Positions 32,985 to 42,062 of a stretch of 64,000 bases of DNA are shown here, one piece after another. How positions within the stretch are numbered: position 1 is the first letter of the stretch; every line of letters starts with the position of its first letter. The notes beneath the pieces were generated by a model that was not told the origin of the DNA, made no database searches, and saw only the letters and a list, made by a program, of their open reading frames with translations. Origin of the DNA: Actinokineospora inagensis DSM 44258 (GTDB lineage Bacteria > Actinomycetota > Actinomycetes > Mycobacteriales > Pseudonocardiaceae); the NCBI RefSeq assembly GCF_000482865.1, contig NZ_AXWW01000006.1:62001-126000 (forward strand), given 5' to 3'. A program made the position numbers and the translations under genes.

Positions 32985-33183
32985 GGGCCGCAGGCGAAAG
33001 CGGTGGATGGCGGAGTGCATTGTGGACAGCCGTCAACGACGGTTGCGCTTCACCTGCAGGCGGTTACGGGGCCGCAGCGACCGGACGAAGCGGTCCGCAT
33101 GGTGGCGGGCCGGGGGTGGGCGGGGGTGGGCGGGGATGGCTGCGTGGGGCGGGAGCGGCAGGAGATGAGCAGGCGGGAGAGGG

Positions 33184-34164
33184 TCAGTGGCTCGGGATGT
33201 CGAAGTGGGCGATGGTGGATTCCTCAAGGCTGCCCAGGTACACGCGCCCCCCAACTTCACGCACGCCGGTCACCATGCGGAAATCGCGGGCCTGCGCGTG
33301 GAAGTCGTGGACGACGGCGCCGGTTTCGAAGCTCAGGGCGCGGGTCCAGGTGATCCGCCGGGGTTTGGGGTGGTGGGGTTCGGGGACGCGCCAGAGGAGT
33401 TTGCGGAGGAAGGGCGGGGTGCGCAGGAGGAGGTCCACCACTGGGTCCCGTGGGGCGGCCATGGCGATCCAGAGGTTGCCGTCGGTGCCGGTGGACATGT
33501 TGTCGGGGAAGGCGGGGAGGTTGTCGGCGAAGACGTCGGCGTGGCCCTGGTGGGCGCCGGTGAGGTGGACGCGGCGGAGGCGGTAGTTCCAGACGTCCGC
33601 GACGACGACGTGGGTGGCGGTGGGGGCCAGGGCGACGCCGTTGGCGAACTGGAGGCCGGTGAGCAGGGTGTCGACCGAGCCGTCCGGGTCTCGGCGGAGC
33701 AGGCGGCCGGTGCCGGTGTGTTCGAGGAGGTCGGCCTTCCAGTAGGGCAAATCGAAGCGGTCGGTTGAGTTGGTGAAGTAGATCGTGCCGTCCGGGGCAA
33801 CAGCGGCGTTGTTGCACACGCGGAGGCCGGGTCCGGCAGACACCAAGACTTCTATGTCTGAACCGTCCACAAGCAACAAGCCACGGGCGGCGTCGCAGAC
33901 AACCAACCGACCGTCGGGGTACCACTCCAAGCCGAGGGGCCTACCGCCGGTGTTAGCGACAACGGTGACCTCTTCCGCTGTGATGCGGAGGATGCGGCCG
34001 TCCTCAACCCCGGTGTACACACACCCCGAGGCATCAACGAGTACGTCCTCAGTCCCTTTACCGCCCGCCGGTAGGACTGTCAGCGGCGGTAGCGTCGAGC
34101 CGCGTGGGCCTCGACCAGCTCGTGGGGCCCGCCAGACGACGGGATCGATCCGTGGCCGTGCCAT
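33184..34164 (-). CDS. SMP-30/strictosidine synthase-like six-bladed propeller protein
   Basis: 326 residues of beta-propeller type with blade motifs: GTEDVLVDASGCVYTGVEDGRILRI, NAAVAPDGTIYFTNS, GLQFANGVALAP, and DNMSTGTDGNLWIAMAAPRDP, characteristic of the strictosidine-synthase-like/gluconolactonase superfamily. Metal ligands of SMP-30 enzymes (Glu, Asn, Asp) are partly present. No signal peptide is seen. It is the last gene of an SDR-acyl-CoA synthetase set; lactone or ester hydrolysis is a reasonable guess only. Confidence 0.8.
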   Translation of the reverse strand: MARPRIDPVVWRAPRAGRGPRGSTLPPLTVLPAGGKGTEDVLVDASGCVYTGVEDGRILRITAEEVTVVANTGGRPLGLEWYPDGRLVVCDAARGLLLVDGSDIEVLVSAGPGLRVCNNAAVAPDGTIYFTNSTDRFDLPYWKADLLEHTGTGRLLRRDPDGSVDTLLTGLQFANGVALAPTATHVVVADVWNYRLRRVHLTGAHQGHADVFADNLPAFPDNMSTGTDGNLWIAMAAPRDPVVDLLLRTPPFLRKLLWRVPEPHHPKPRRITWTRALSFETGAVVHDFHAQARDFRMVTGVREVGGRVYLGSLEESTIAHFDIPSH

Positions 34165-34173
34165 GAGCCTCCT

Positions 34174-34923
34174 TCACGCGATCTTCGCCACTACGCGCAG
34201 CGGCAGGAAACGCATGGCGTAACCCACGACGGTCCACGGCCACGCGGGCACGCACGCCGTCGCGACCTCGCGTTCCATGGCGCGCACCATCGCTCGCACA
34301 CCGGGTTCCGTATCGACGAGCAGCGGTGTCTTACGCGCTCGCGCGTTCATCTCCGACCGGATGTACCCGGGGAACAACGTGGTCACCTTGATCGGCGTGC
34401 GCAGCGTGTCGGCGCGCACGCCTTCGGCCAACGCGGCGATCCCGGCCTTGCTGGCGGCGTAGGTCGACATGGTGCGCGGCAGCCCACGCATCGCGCTCAT
34501 CGACGACACGACGACGAGGTGCCCGGCGTCCTGCGCGCGGAACGCGGTCATCGCGGCCTCGCACTGGGCGAGCGCGGCGACGAAGTTGGTCTCCGCCGTC
34601 TGCTTGTTGGCGTGGAAGTAGCCGGTCCCGAGCGGCTGCCCCTTGCCGAGACCGGCGTTCACCACCACCCGGTCCAGGGTGCCCAACTCGGCTTTGGCCT
34701 CGGCGAACACCCGGAACACGGCGTCGTGGTCGGTGACGTCGAGTGCCTTCACCAGCACGGTGATCCCGGGGTTGGCGCGCAGCAACTGCTGCCGGACCTC
34801 GGCGAGCCGGTCGGTGCGCCGCGCGGCGAGGACCAGGGTGCGGCCGAGCGCGGCGAACTGGCGGGCCATCTCGGCGCCGAGCCCGGCGCTGGCCCCGGTG
34901 ATCAGGATGTTCTGGCGGGTCAA
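34174..34923 (-). CDS. Short-chain dehydrogenase/reductase
   Basis: 249 residues. Classical SDR motifs: TGASAGLG for the nucleotide, NAG (VVNAGLG), Ser in VVSSMSA, and Y-x-x-x-K in STYAASKAG. A TTG at 34923 follows GGAGGGAG. A C-terminal segment with ACVPAWPWTVVGYAMRFLPL is hydrophobic and may dock at the membrane, as in SDRs of lipid metabolism. It lies 9 bp from the SMP-30-like gene and downstream of a fatty acyl-CoA synthetase, so it probably acts on lipid or acyl substrates. Confidence 0.9.
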   Translation of the reverse strand: MTRQNILITGASAGLGAEMARQFAALGRTLVLAARRTDRLAEVRQQLLRANPGITVLVKALDVTDHDAVFRVFAEAKAELGTLDRVVVNAGLGKGQPLGTGYFHANKQTAETNFVAALAQCEAAMTAFRAQDAGHLVVVSSMSAMRGLPRTMSTYAASKAGIAALAEGVRADTLRTPIKVTTLFPGYIRSEMNARARKTPLLVDTEPGVRAMVRAMEREVATACVPAWPWTVVGYAMRFLPLRVVAKIA

Positions 34924-35004
34924 CGGTCTCCCTCCACCTGCCGCGAAGTTACCCGTCGGTTAAGTTAGCGCAGACGCGGGACCGCGGCCGACTGGACCGC
35001 GCGG

Positions 35005-36651
35005 TCAGCCGAGCTCGACCAGTCGGTTGCGCAGGACTTTGCCGGTCGCGTTGCGGGGCAGTTCGTCGAGGAAGACGACCTCGCGCGGCACCTTGAACCG
35101 GGCCAGGTTCGCCCGCACGCGCCCGCACAGGTCCTCAGCGGTCACCACCGCCCCCGGCTCGCACACGACGTACGCCTTGAGCCGTTGCCCGAACTCCGCG
35201 TCGGCGACCCCGATGACGGCGGCCTCGACCACGCCGGGGTGCTCGACCAGCAGGTTCTCGATCTCGGCCGGGAACACGTTCTCGCCGCCGGAGATGATCA
35301 TGTCGTCGTCCCGGCCGTCGATGAACAGCCTGCCCGCGGCGTCGAAGTGGCCGACGTCGCCGGTGCACAGCAGGCCGTCGATCACCTCCTTGGTGCCGCC
35401 GTCGGTGTAGCCGCCGAAGGCCAGGCCGCTGCCCGCGAACACCCGGGCGGTCACGTCCGGCCGGGTGACCGGCCTGCCCCCGGCGTCGTAGAGGGCGATC
35501 CGGCAGCCGACCGGGGCGCGACCGACCGTGCCCGGGGCGGCCCGCCAGTCCTCCGGGGTGGCCACCGCGGCGACCGCGACCTCGGTGGAGCCGTAGAGGT
35601 TGTGGATGACGTCGCCGAACGCGCGGGTTGCCCGGTTGCCGAGCTCCGGCGAGAGCACCGATCCGGCGGTGAACACGATGCGCAGGCTGGACGTGTCGTA
35701 CCCGGCGAGCACGTCGTCGCCGAGGTCGAGGATGCGCTGCAGCATCGTCGGCACCACCACCAGCGCGGTGGCCCGGTTGTCCTGGATGGCAGCGAGCGCG
35801 GCCAATGGGTCGAACCGACGCCGTAGGACTGCGGCTGAGCCAAGAGCCAGCGACAGCGTCAACTGCGAATAGCCCGTGGCGTGGAACAACGGCGCCGCGA
35901 GCACGGTGGCCTCGTTGGCGCGCAACGGGATCCGGTCGACGAAATGCGCTGCGGCCAACGGTGACCTCACCTGCCGCGGAGCGCCCTTAGGTGTACCGGT
36001 GGTGCCGCTGGTGAGCAGGACAGTGCTACCGGGCTGCCTAGGGGTTGGGATGGGGCTGTCTTCGGTCTCGGCGATGAGGCCTTCCAGAGTCGGTACGCCC
36101 GCCGGGTCGCCGTCCGTCCACGCCAGAACGCGGAGAAGCACACCGGGTAAAGCACTGGCGAGCGGGCTGAACTCCTGGTCGTAAACGAACGCCGTAACCC
36201 CCTCGCGCAGGGCCACGTCCACGAGCTGGGGACGCGCGAAGCCGGTGTTCATCAGCAACAGCCGTGCGCCTATCTTGGCAGTCGCCAGCATCGTCTCCAC
36301 GGCGCCCCGGTGGTCACGGGCCAGCAGCGCGACCACCGACGCGGGTGTCACCCCCCGGCCGACCAAGGCCCGCGCCAACGCGTTCGACCGGTGGTCCAGC
36401 TCGGCGAAGGTGAGCTTGCCGCGCTCGTCGACCAGCCCGACCGCGCCCGCGTCCCGGTTCGCGGCGACCCGGGCCGCGCCCGCGATGGGACCGAGCCTGC
36501 GGGTGGTCATCATGGCGGTGAGCACGTGGTCCGGCCTGCCCAGCGGGACCAGCCCGGCCCGGTGCATGACGTCCACGCTCCGGATGACGGTGGCGCCCTG
36601 CGCGGCGACGCGGCCGACCAGGTCGCGGACTCGGGTCAGGTACTGGCTCAC
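35005..36651 (-). CDS. Fatty acyl-CoA synthetase (FadD-type)
   Basis: 548 residues of the ANL superfamily. P-loop-like motif VLLTSGTTGTPKGAPR, A5-like NLYGSTEV, hinge region GLLCTGDVGHFDAAGRLFIDGRDDDMIISGGENVFPAEIE, and the catalytic Lys in LPRNATGKVLRN. These indicate an acyl-AMP/acyl-CoA forming enzyme of the mycobacterial FadD12 style. The GTG start sits 16 bp from a perfect dyad (36667-36686), likely its operator. SDR and SMP-30-like genes follow. Confidence 0.9.
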   Translation of the reverse strand: MSQYLTRVRDLVGRVAAQGATVIRSVDVMHRAGLVPLGRPDHVLTAMMTTRRLGPIAGAARVAANRDAGAVGLVDERGKLTFAELDHRSNALARALVGRGVTPASVVALLARDHRGAVETMLATAKIGARLLLMNTGFARPQLVDVALREGVTAFVYDQEFSPLASALPGVLLRVLAWTDGDPAGVPTLEGLIAETEDSPIPTPRQPGSTVLLTSGTTGTPKGAPRQVRSPLAAAHFVDRIPLRANEATVLAAPLFHATGYSQLTLSLALGSAAVLRRRFDPLAALAAIQDNRATALVVVPTMLQRILDLGDDVLAGYDTSSLRIVFTAGSVLSPELGNRATRAFGDVIHNLYGSTEVAVAAVATPEDWRAAPGTVGRAPVGCRIALYDAGGRPVTRPDVTARVFAGSGLAFGGYTDGGTKEVIDGLLCTGDVGHFDAAGRLFIDGRDDDMIISGGENVFPAEIENLLVEHPGVVEAAVIGVADAEFGQRLKAYVVCEPGAVVTAEDLCGRVRANLARFKVPREVVFLDELPRNATGKVLRNRLVELG

Positions 36652-36666
36652 CGACGCCTCCCAAAG

Positions 36667-36686
36667 GTGTTACCGGGTGGTAACAC
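36667..36686. promoter_or_regulatory. Inverted-repeat operator GTGTTACC-N4-GGTAACAC
   Basis: Two perfect 8-bp arms (36667-36674 and 36679-36686) separated by GGGT. The form and position, 16 bp upstream of the acyl-CoA synthetase start and in the divergent gap before the polymerase gene, fit a TetR-family site. No TetR gene is in the immediate area, so the regulator acts from elsewhere. Confidence 0.75.
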
Positions 36687-36746
36687 GATGCCGTGGGACC
36701 TACTCGCGCGTCAACTACGGGCGCGTTGTCGTGGTCATGAACAACA

Positions 36747-38408
36747 ATGCCGGACGTGCGGGTCATCGTGGTACCGGGAACGGCGGGCGCCGGGCGGGCG
36801 CTGCTGCCCGGATCGGCCCCGGTCGACGTACCCGACCTCGCCGCCTGGATGGCCGAGCTGGAACGGCGGGAGGCGCCGCGCTGGGTGCTGCCCGCGCTGG
36901 ACGAGTCCTACCCGGCGCTGCTGGGCGCGGGCGTCCGGCTGGGACGGTGCCACGACCTGTCCCTGGTGGAGGGCATCCTGCTCGCCTTCGAGGAGCGCCC
37001 CGGCCGCCCGCGCAACCTGGCCGCCGCCTGGGCCCGACCGCGCGGGCTGCCCGAGCCCGCCGACCCGCGCCCGGTCACCAGGGGGGAGCAGCCCACCCTG
37101 TTCGAGCCCGACCGGGGCACCACGCCGGTCGGCACCGACCCGGTGCTGGCCGCGGCCGACGTGCTGGCCGACCAGGAGCGCAGGCTGTCCGCCACCGCAC
37201 ACCCCGACCGGCTGCGGCTGCTGGCCGCCGCGGAGTCCGCCGGTGGGCTGGCCGCCGCCGAGATGACCCACCACGGCCTGCCCTGGCACGCCGACGTCCA
37301 CACCGACCTGCTCACCGACGTGCTCGGCCCCCGCCCCACCCCGGGCGCCCGGCCCGCGAAGCTCGCCGCCCTCGCCGACCGGATCGGCGCGGCCTTCCAC
37401 GGTCGCCCCATCAACCCGGACAACCCGCAAAGCATCGTCAAGGCGTTCGCGCGCGAAGGGGTCGAGATCCCGTCCGCGCGAGCGTGGGTGCTGCGCGAGG
37501 TCGAGCACCCCGCGGTGGCGCCGCTGCTGGAGTACAAGGAGCTCGCCCGGCTGTGGGTCGCGCACGGCTGGACCTGGCTGGACTCGTGGGTGGACGACGG
37601 CCGGTTCCGCCCCGAGTACGTCGTCGGCGGCGTCGTGTCCGGCCGCTGGGCCACCCGCGGTGGGGCCGCCCTGCAACTGCCCAAGGCGCTGCGCACCGCC
37701 GTGCGCGCAGACCCGGGCTGGTCCCTCGTCGTCGCCGATGCCAGCCAGCTCGAACCCCGCGTGCTCGGCGCGCTCTCCGGCGACCAGCGGTTCGCCGAGG
37801 TCTGCGCGACCGACGACCTCTACACGAGCCTGGCCGCCGACGCGTTCGCCGACGACCGCCCGCGCGCCAAGATCGCCATGCTGTCGGCCATGTACGGCGG
37901 CACCAGCGGCGAGGCCGGTCCCCTGCTCGCGGTGCTGCGCAAACGCTTTCCCACCGCCGTCGACTACGTCGAGCAGGCCGCCCGCGCCGGTGAGGACGGC
38001 CGGGTCGTCCGGTCCCGCCTCGGCCGCACCAGCCCGCCGCCCAGCGACGCCTGGCACGAGCGCACCACCGCGACCGGCGACGAGGCCACCGACCGCGCGG
38101 GCCGCCAAGCCGCCCGCGACTGGGGCCGGTTCACCCGCAACTTCGTCGTCCAGGCCAGCGCCGCCGACTGGGCGCTGACCACGCTGGCCACCCTGCGCCG
38201 CCGCCTCACCACGACCGCCCCGGACGCGCACATCGTCTTCTTCCAGCACGACGAGGTCATGGTCCACTGCCCGTCGGACGACGCGGCGGCGGTCGTCGAG
38301 GAGATCGGGGCGTCGGCGCGGGAGGCGAGCTCCCTGGTGTTCCCGGACTCCTCGATCCTGTTCCCGCTGCCCGCCGTCGCCGTTTCCTGCTACGCGGACG
38401 CGAAGTAG
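36747..38408 (+). CDS. Bifunctional 3'-5' exonuclease/DNA polymerase I-like protein (family A)
   Basis: 553 residues. The C-terminal half has polymerase motifs: A (VVADASQLEPRVLG, catalytic Asp), B (RAKIAMLSAMYG, corresponding to the O helix) and C (FFQHDEVMVH, second catalytic Asp). The N-terminal part corresponds to a small divergent exonuclease-like domain, and acidic exonuclease residues are hard to see. The 5'-nuclease domain of Pol I is absent. Such shorter polymerases occur in many actinobacteria alongside PolA and are suspected in repair. The Asp-Ala in motif A replaces the usual Asp-Tyr. Confidence 0.88.
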   Translation: MPDVRVIVVPGTAGAGRALLPGSAPVDVPDLAAWMAELERREAPRWVLPALDESYPALLGAGVRLGRCHDLSLVEGILLAFEERPGRPRNLAAAWARPRGLPEPADPRPVTRGEQPTLFEPDRGTTPVGTDPVLAAADVLADQERRLSATAHPDRLRLLAAAESAGGLAAAEMTHHGLPWHADVHTDLLTDVLGPRPTPGARPAKLAALADRIGAAFHGRPINPDNPQSIVKAFAREGVEIPSARAWVLREVEHPAVAPLLEYKELARLWVAHGWTWLDSWVDDGRFRPEYVVGGVVSGRWATRGGAALQLPKALRTAVRADPGWSLVVADASQLEPRVLGALSGDQRFAEVCATDDLYTSLAADAFADDRPRAKIAMLSAMYGGTSGEAGPLLAVLRKRFPTAVDYVEQAARAGEDGRVVRSRLGRTSPPPSDAWHERTTATGDEATDRAGRQAARDWGRFTRNFVVQASAADWALTTLATLRRRLTTTAPDAHIVFFQHDEVMVHCPSDDAAAVVEEIGASAREASSLVFPDSSILFPLPAVAVSCYADAK

Positions 38409-38411
38409 CGC

Positions 38412-39566
38412 TCAGACCCGGCGGAGCGCGGCCGGAGTGAGGTCGGCGGGCGTGCGGTGGCCGGACAGGCCCAGCGTCAGGTCCAGGTCGGCCAGCAGCC
38501 CGCGTACCGCGTGCCGGACCCCTTCCTCGCCGCCGAGTGCCAGGCCGTAGACGTACGGCCGCCCCAGCAGGACCGCCCTCGCTCCCAGCGCCAGCGCCTT
38601 GACCACGTCCGCGCCGGTGCGGATGCCCGAGTCGAACAGGACCTCCAGCCGGTCGCCGACGGCGGCCACGATCTCGGGCAACGCGTCCAGCGAGGCGAGG
38701 GCGCCATCGACCTGGCGGCCGCCGTGGTTGGACACGACCAGGCCGTCCATGCCCGCGTCGGCGGCGCGGCGGGCGTCGTCGGGGTGCTGAATGCCCTTGA
38801 GAACGATGGGGCCGTCCCAGTGCTCGCGCAGGAACGGGAGCTGATCCCAGCGCTTGTCGGTGCCGGTGAAGAGAGAAACCCAGCGCAGGACGGCCATCGC
38901 CTGGTCCTCGGCAGGCGATTTCTCCAGCCCGGCTAAGAAAGCGGGGTCGGTGAACGCGTTGGCGACACCAGTAGCGCGCAAGAACGGCAGGTACGCCTGG
39001 TCGAGGTCACGCGGGCGCCAAGCGAGGGTCCAGGTGTCGAGGGTGACGACCAGAACGCGGTAACCAGCCCTCTTAGCGCGGTGCAGCAAGCTGGCGCACA
39101 CGTCCGGCTCTTTCGGCCAGTAAAGCTGGAACCAGCGCGGTCCGCCCACCGCCGCGACATCCTCCATGGGGTAAGACGACGCGGTAGAGAGCACGATCGG
39201 CACCCCGAGCGCGGCGGCCGCGCGTGCCGTGGCGAGTTCCCCGTCGGGATGCACGATGGACTGGACGCCAACGGGGGCGAGCAACACCGGCGCGGGCATC
39301 TCCGTGCCCAACACGGTGGTGGACAGGTCGCGCGTGGTGGCGTCGGCGAGCATCCGCGGCACGAGACGCCAACGGGCGAACGCCTCCCGGTTGGCGCGCA
39401 CCGTGTCACCGGACCCGGCACCGCCTGCGACGTAGCCGAACGGGCCGGGCTGCATGGCCGCCTCAGCGACCGACTCGACCCGGGTCGGGTCGGTGGTGAA
39501 CGGCGGCACCTCGTCGGCGAGGCCCCGCAGGTAGATCTCGTTCTGGTACTGCGCGTGCCCCGCCAT
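38412..39566 (-). CDS. FMN-dependent L-lactate 2-monooxygenase/oxidase-type enzyme
   Basis: 384 residues of the alpha-hydroxy acid oxidase family. FMN barrel motifs: APVLLAPVGVQSIVHPDGE, LSTASSYPMEDVA, FQLYWPKEPD, VLKGIQHPDDA, VVSNHGGRQVD with the catalytic His, and VLFDSGIRTGADV. The family oxidises 2-hydroxy acids such as lactate to pyruvate or, with decarboxylation, acetate. Convergent with the polymerase gene (3 bp apart). Whether it is oxidase or monooxygenase is not resolved. Confidence 0.9.
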   Translation of the reverse strand: MAGHAQYQNEIYLRGLADEVPPFTTDPTRVESVAEAAMQPGPFGYVAGGAGSGDTVRANREAFARWRLVPRMLADATTRDLSTTVLGTEMPAPVLLAPVGVQSIVHPDGELATARAAAALGVPIVLSTASSYPMEDVAAVGGPRWFQLYWPKEPDVCASLLHRAKRAGYRVLVVTLDTWTLAWRPRDLDQAYLPFLRATGVANAFTDPAFLAGLEKSPAEDQAMAVLRWVSLFTGTDKRWDQLPFLREHWDGPIVLKGIQHPDDARRAADAGMDGLVVSNHGGRQVDGALASLDALPEIVAAVGDRLEVLFDSGIRTGADVVKALALGARAVLLGRPYVYGLALGGEEGVRHAVRGLLADLDLTLGLSGHRTPADLTPAALRRV

Positions 39567-39625
39567 CAGCCCTCACGTCCGCCTCGAAGTCGCGGGCGAG
39601 TCTGGCACCGGGGCCGGTCGGGGCG

Positions 39626-40147
39626 CTAGCGCGGCCCGAAGCCCTGGCCGCCGGGCGGCTGCTGGTACCCGGGCGGCTGCTGGCCGGGGATCTGCGCGAC
39701 GGGCGGGGCGACCGGCGGCGGGTACCCCGGCTGCTGCTGCGGGTAGCCGGGCTGCTGGTACCCAGGCTGTTGCCAGCCTGCCTGCGGGTAACCGGTCTGC
39801 GGATAGCCGGGCTGCGGGTACCCCTGCTGCGGCGGGAACCCGGGCTGCTGCGGCGGCGCGAAGCCCTGCTGTGGGGCGAGACCCTGCTGCTGGTCGAACG
39901 CGGGCTGCGGGCCCGCGTAGGACTGGCCGGGCGGCGGGGGCAGCGGGACCGGGCCCGGCTGGTGCTGCTTGTCCTTGCTGAACACCGTCACCAGCAAGAT
40001 GATCAACACGCCGAGCGCGCCGATGCCGAGACCCATGCCCGGCTGGTACGGGTCCGCCCACGACAACAGCCGGAACTGGATGCCGGTGAAGCTCAACACC
40101 GCCGAACCGAACCCGTAGACCAGCAACAACCCGGCTAAACCGCGCAC
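39626..40147 (-). CDS. Small membrane protein with Pro/Gln/Gly-rich tail
   Basis: 173 residues. Two transmembrane helices (about 1-20 and 38-57) and a long disordered tail repeating QPGYPQ-type units. Tails like this in actinobacteria often occur on septal, envelope or export-associated membrane proteins and can drive self-association. No domain of known function. It is followed upstream by the TPR membrane protein gene in the same direction, 79 bp away. Confidence 0.7.
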   Translation of the reverse strand: MRGLAGLLLVYGFGSAVLSFTGIQFRLLSWADPYQPGMGLGIGALGVLIILLVTVFSKDKQHQPGPVPLPPPPGQSYAGPQPAFDQQQGLAPQQGFAPPQQPGFPPQQGYPQPGYPQTGYPQAGWQQPGYQQPGYPQQQPGYPPPVAPPVAQIPGQQPPGYQQPPGGQGFGPR

Positions 40148-40226
40148 GACTATCCCCTAGCACGTTGTTCGAACCCGGGGACGCAAACCGCCCGTGGTTC
40201 CCCCAGTGAAAACCGACCCGCGCACT

Positions 40227-41807
40227 TTAGCGAGCGACAGTCCGAATACGCCAGAGCCCGAACCAGGCCACAGTGGACGACCCGATGCCGAGCACCGCGG
40301 TCGGCACCAGCAGCCCGGTCCCGGCGATGCCGACGGCCAGCGCGAGCAGCCACACCACCAGCATGACCAGGCCGAGGAGCAGCAGCACCACCCCGGCGGC
40401 GACCAACGGGACGTGGTCGACCAGATCACGCGGGGTGGGCCGCTCGGCCGCTGGGATGGCTCGATATCCGAACCAGCCCGCGCCGCCGACCAACAGCACC
40501 AGGGCGAGGGCGAACCAGGCCAGTAGTGGACTCGGCTGTGGCATTCCGGCGACTAAAAGGACAAACGACCCAATTGTCAGCCAGCCCGCGCACCGGCGGA
40601 GAATGAGCCACAACGTCACCCGGCGCGACCGGGTGTACCCGGGCCGCCGCGCTTGCGTGGCCACCGCGCCCAGGTCGACCGGGAGGGCGCCGTCGTCCTG
40701 GACGGTCGGGAGTTCCCGGGTGCGCTTCGCGGACGGCTCCGGATCACCGGTCAGCAACCCACCCGGTTCCCGGCGCGCCGCCGCGGGCTCGCCGCGCCCC
40801 GGCCGCACCGAGACCCCGGCCCCCTTGGGTTCCGGTTGGACCTCGACATCGGCCGCGACATCGGCCTCGGCGATCGGCTCTGCGGCGATCGGCTCGACCG
40901 GCACGGGTTCGGCGGTGACCGGGATGACCGGCTCGATCTCCGGCTCCGCTACCGGCGTTGGCCACACCGACGACATCCGCTGCCGCCACTCCGACTCGAC
41001 CGTCCACGACGGCCGGGCCGCACCCGGCTCCGGTGTCCCGCTCGTCTCGGCCTCGGGCCGGGTGCCCGCCTGCGGCACGGTGTCCACCAGGGGCTCGACC
41101 ACGGGCACGATCACTGGCTCGGCCTTGGTCTTGGCCGCGACGACCTCCCCCGGCACGGCGGACTCGCCCGGGTCGGTCCAGTCCGCGCCCGCGCCGAGCC
41201 TGCGGGCGAACCCGCCCGAGCGGGCCGGGCGGGTGGACTTGACCACGGTGACCGGCCGGGGCAGCCGGTCCAGCCGGGCCTTGACCTCGGTGTTGCCCGG
41301 GTCGAGCAGCAGGGCGTCGGTGAAGGCGCGGCGGGCGAGGTTGTCGTCGCGCACCCGGGTGGCGGCCAGGCCGAGCACCTCGTGCACCCGGGGCACCTCG
41401 GGGGCGACCTCGGCGGCGATCAGCGCGGCGGCCAGCGACTCATCCGGGTCGGCGGCGCCGAGCACCTCGGACAGGGTGACCATGGACCGCCAGTCGCCCG
41501 GGTCGCGCCGGGCGGCCTCGCGGGCGGACACGACCGCCTCGTCGTGCCTGCCCATCTCGGCCAGCGCGAGGCTGGCCAGCCGGTGCGCCCAGGACCGCTC
41601 ACCGAGGGTGATGGCCCGTTTGGCCGCGTCCAGGCTCAACTGGTGGTCACCGGAGTCCAGCAGCGCGGCCGCCAGCCTGCACCAGGCCTCGGAGCTGTCC
41701 GGATTGGTGACCAGCACCGGGCGCAGCAGGTCGACCGCCTCGCCCGGTCGTCCGGCCGCGGTGAGCCGCGCGGCCTCCACCAGCACCGCCTCGATCGGCT
41801 CGGCCAT
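40227..41807 (-). CDS. TPR protein with acidic linker and C-terminal membrane domain
   Basis: 526 residues. About five TPR helix pairs occupy residues 1-180 (for example GRPGEAVDLLRPVLVTNPDSSEAWCRLAAALL). A disordered Glu/Pro/Val-rich linker with repeats such as PVPVEPIAAEPIAEA follows (about 210-350). Three or four membrane helices are at the C-terminal end, the last GIAGTGLLVPTAVLGIGSS. The TPR part is cytoplasmic and could hold partner proteins near the membrane. Function unknown. Confidence 0.78.
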   Translation of the reverse strand: MAEPIEAVLVEAARLTAAGRPGEAVDLLRPVLVTNPDSSEAWCRLAAALLDSGDHQLSLDAAKRAITLGERSWAHRLASLALAEMGRHDEAVVSAREAARRDPGDWRSMVTLSEVLGAADPDESLAAALIAAEVAPEVPRVHEVLGLAATRVRDDNLARRAFTDALLLDPGNTEVKARLDRLPRPVTVVKSTRPARSGGFARRLGAGADWTDPGESAVPGEVVAAKTKAEPVIVPVVEPLVDTVPQAGTRPEAETSGTPEPGAARPSWTVESEWRQRMSSVWPTPVAEPEIEPVIPVTAEPVPVEPIAAEPIAEADVAADVEVQPEPKGAGVSVRPGRGEPAAARREPGGLLTGDPEPSAKRTRELPTVQDDGALPVDLGAVATQARRPGYTRSRRVTLWLILRRCAGWLTIGSFVLLVAGMPQPSPLLAWFALALVLLVGGAGWFGYRAIPAAERPTPRDLVDHVPLVAAGVVLLLLGLVMLVVWLLALAVGIAGTGLLVPTAVLGIGSSTVAWFGLWRIRTVAR

Positions 41808-42050
41808 GGCACCTCCCGCCCTCTCGACCCCAGTGTGTCAAGCCACCGGTCGGACCACCGCCACAACCCCGGGCGACGTGGTCACGATTGGCAACACCAG
41901 TGTCCTCCGCACAGGTGACCAATTCACCCGTTTACCGTCAACCCCACCCGACTGGCGGCATCCGGTCACCCGCACGCGTGACCACGGACCGCGACGTGGC
42001 GTTCGTCCTATCGGCCCACCTTTGACTCCCGGTGGCCGAACCGGGCTTCC

Positions 42051-42062
42051 TAGACTGATCGG
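42051..42062 (+). promoter_or_regulatory. Leaderless-type -10 element for the Bcr/CflA gene
   Basis: TAGACT at 42051-42056 ends 6 nt before the GTG start at 42063, the spacing seen for leaderless mRNAs in actinobacteria. No SD precedes the start. TTGACT occurs at 42022 but is too far (23 bp) to be the paired -35. Confidence 0.5.

Larger units (their letters stand above)
32529..33040. repeat. Three direct repeats carrying promoter-like and DnaA-box-like motifs
   Basis: Three imperfect copies start near 32529, 32740 and 32917 (periods about 211 and 178 bp). Each has a GC-rich block CCGGGGGCCGGGGGCCCAT, a TA-rich hexamer, a TTGTCAAG element, and then TGTGGACAA-type sites (32614-32622, 32664-32672, 32824-32832, and 33021-33029 with one mismatch). 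Copies 1 and 2 also share ACGAGTCCCG and a GGTACTTGAC segment before a CCGCCG block. The neighbouring gap 32167-32528 has no gene. A fourth copy in the other direction is at 292-392. Confidence 0.8.

Noticed and set aside
32500-33060. Chromosomal origin (oriC) because of DnaA-box-like sites
   Set aside because: No dnaA, dnaN, gyrB, rpmH or partition genes nearby, and the sites lie in repeats with other conserved parts.
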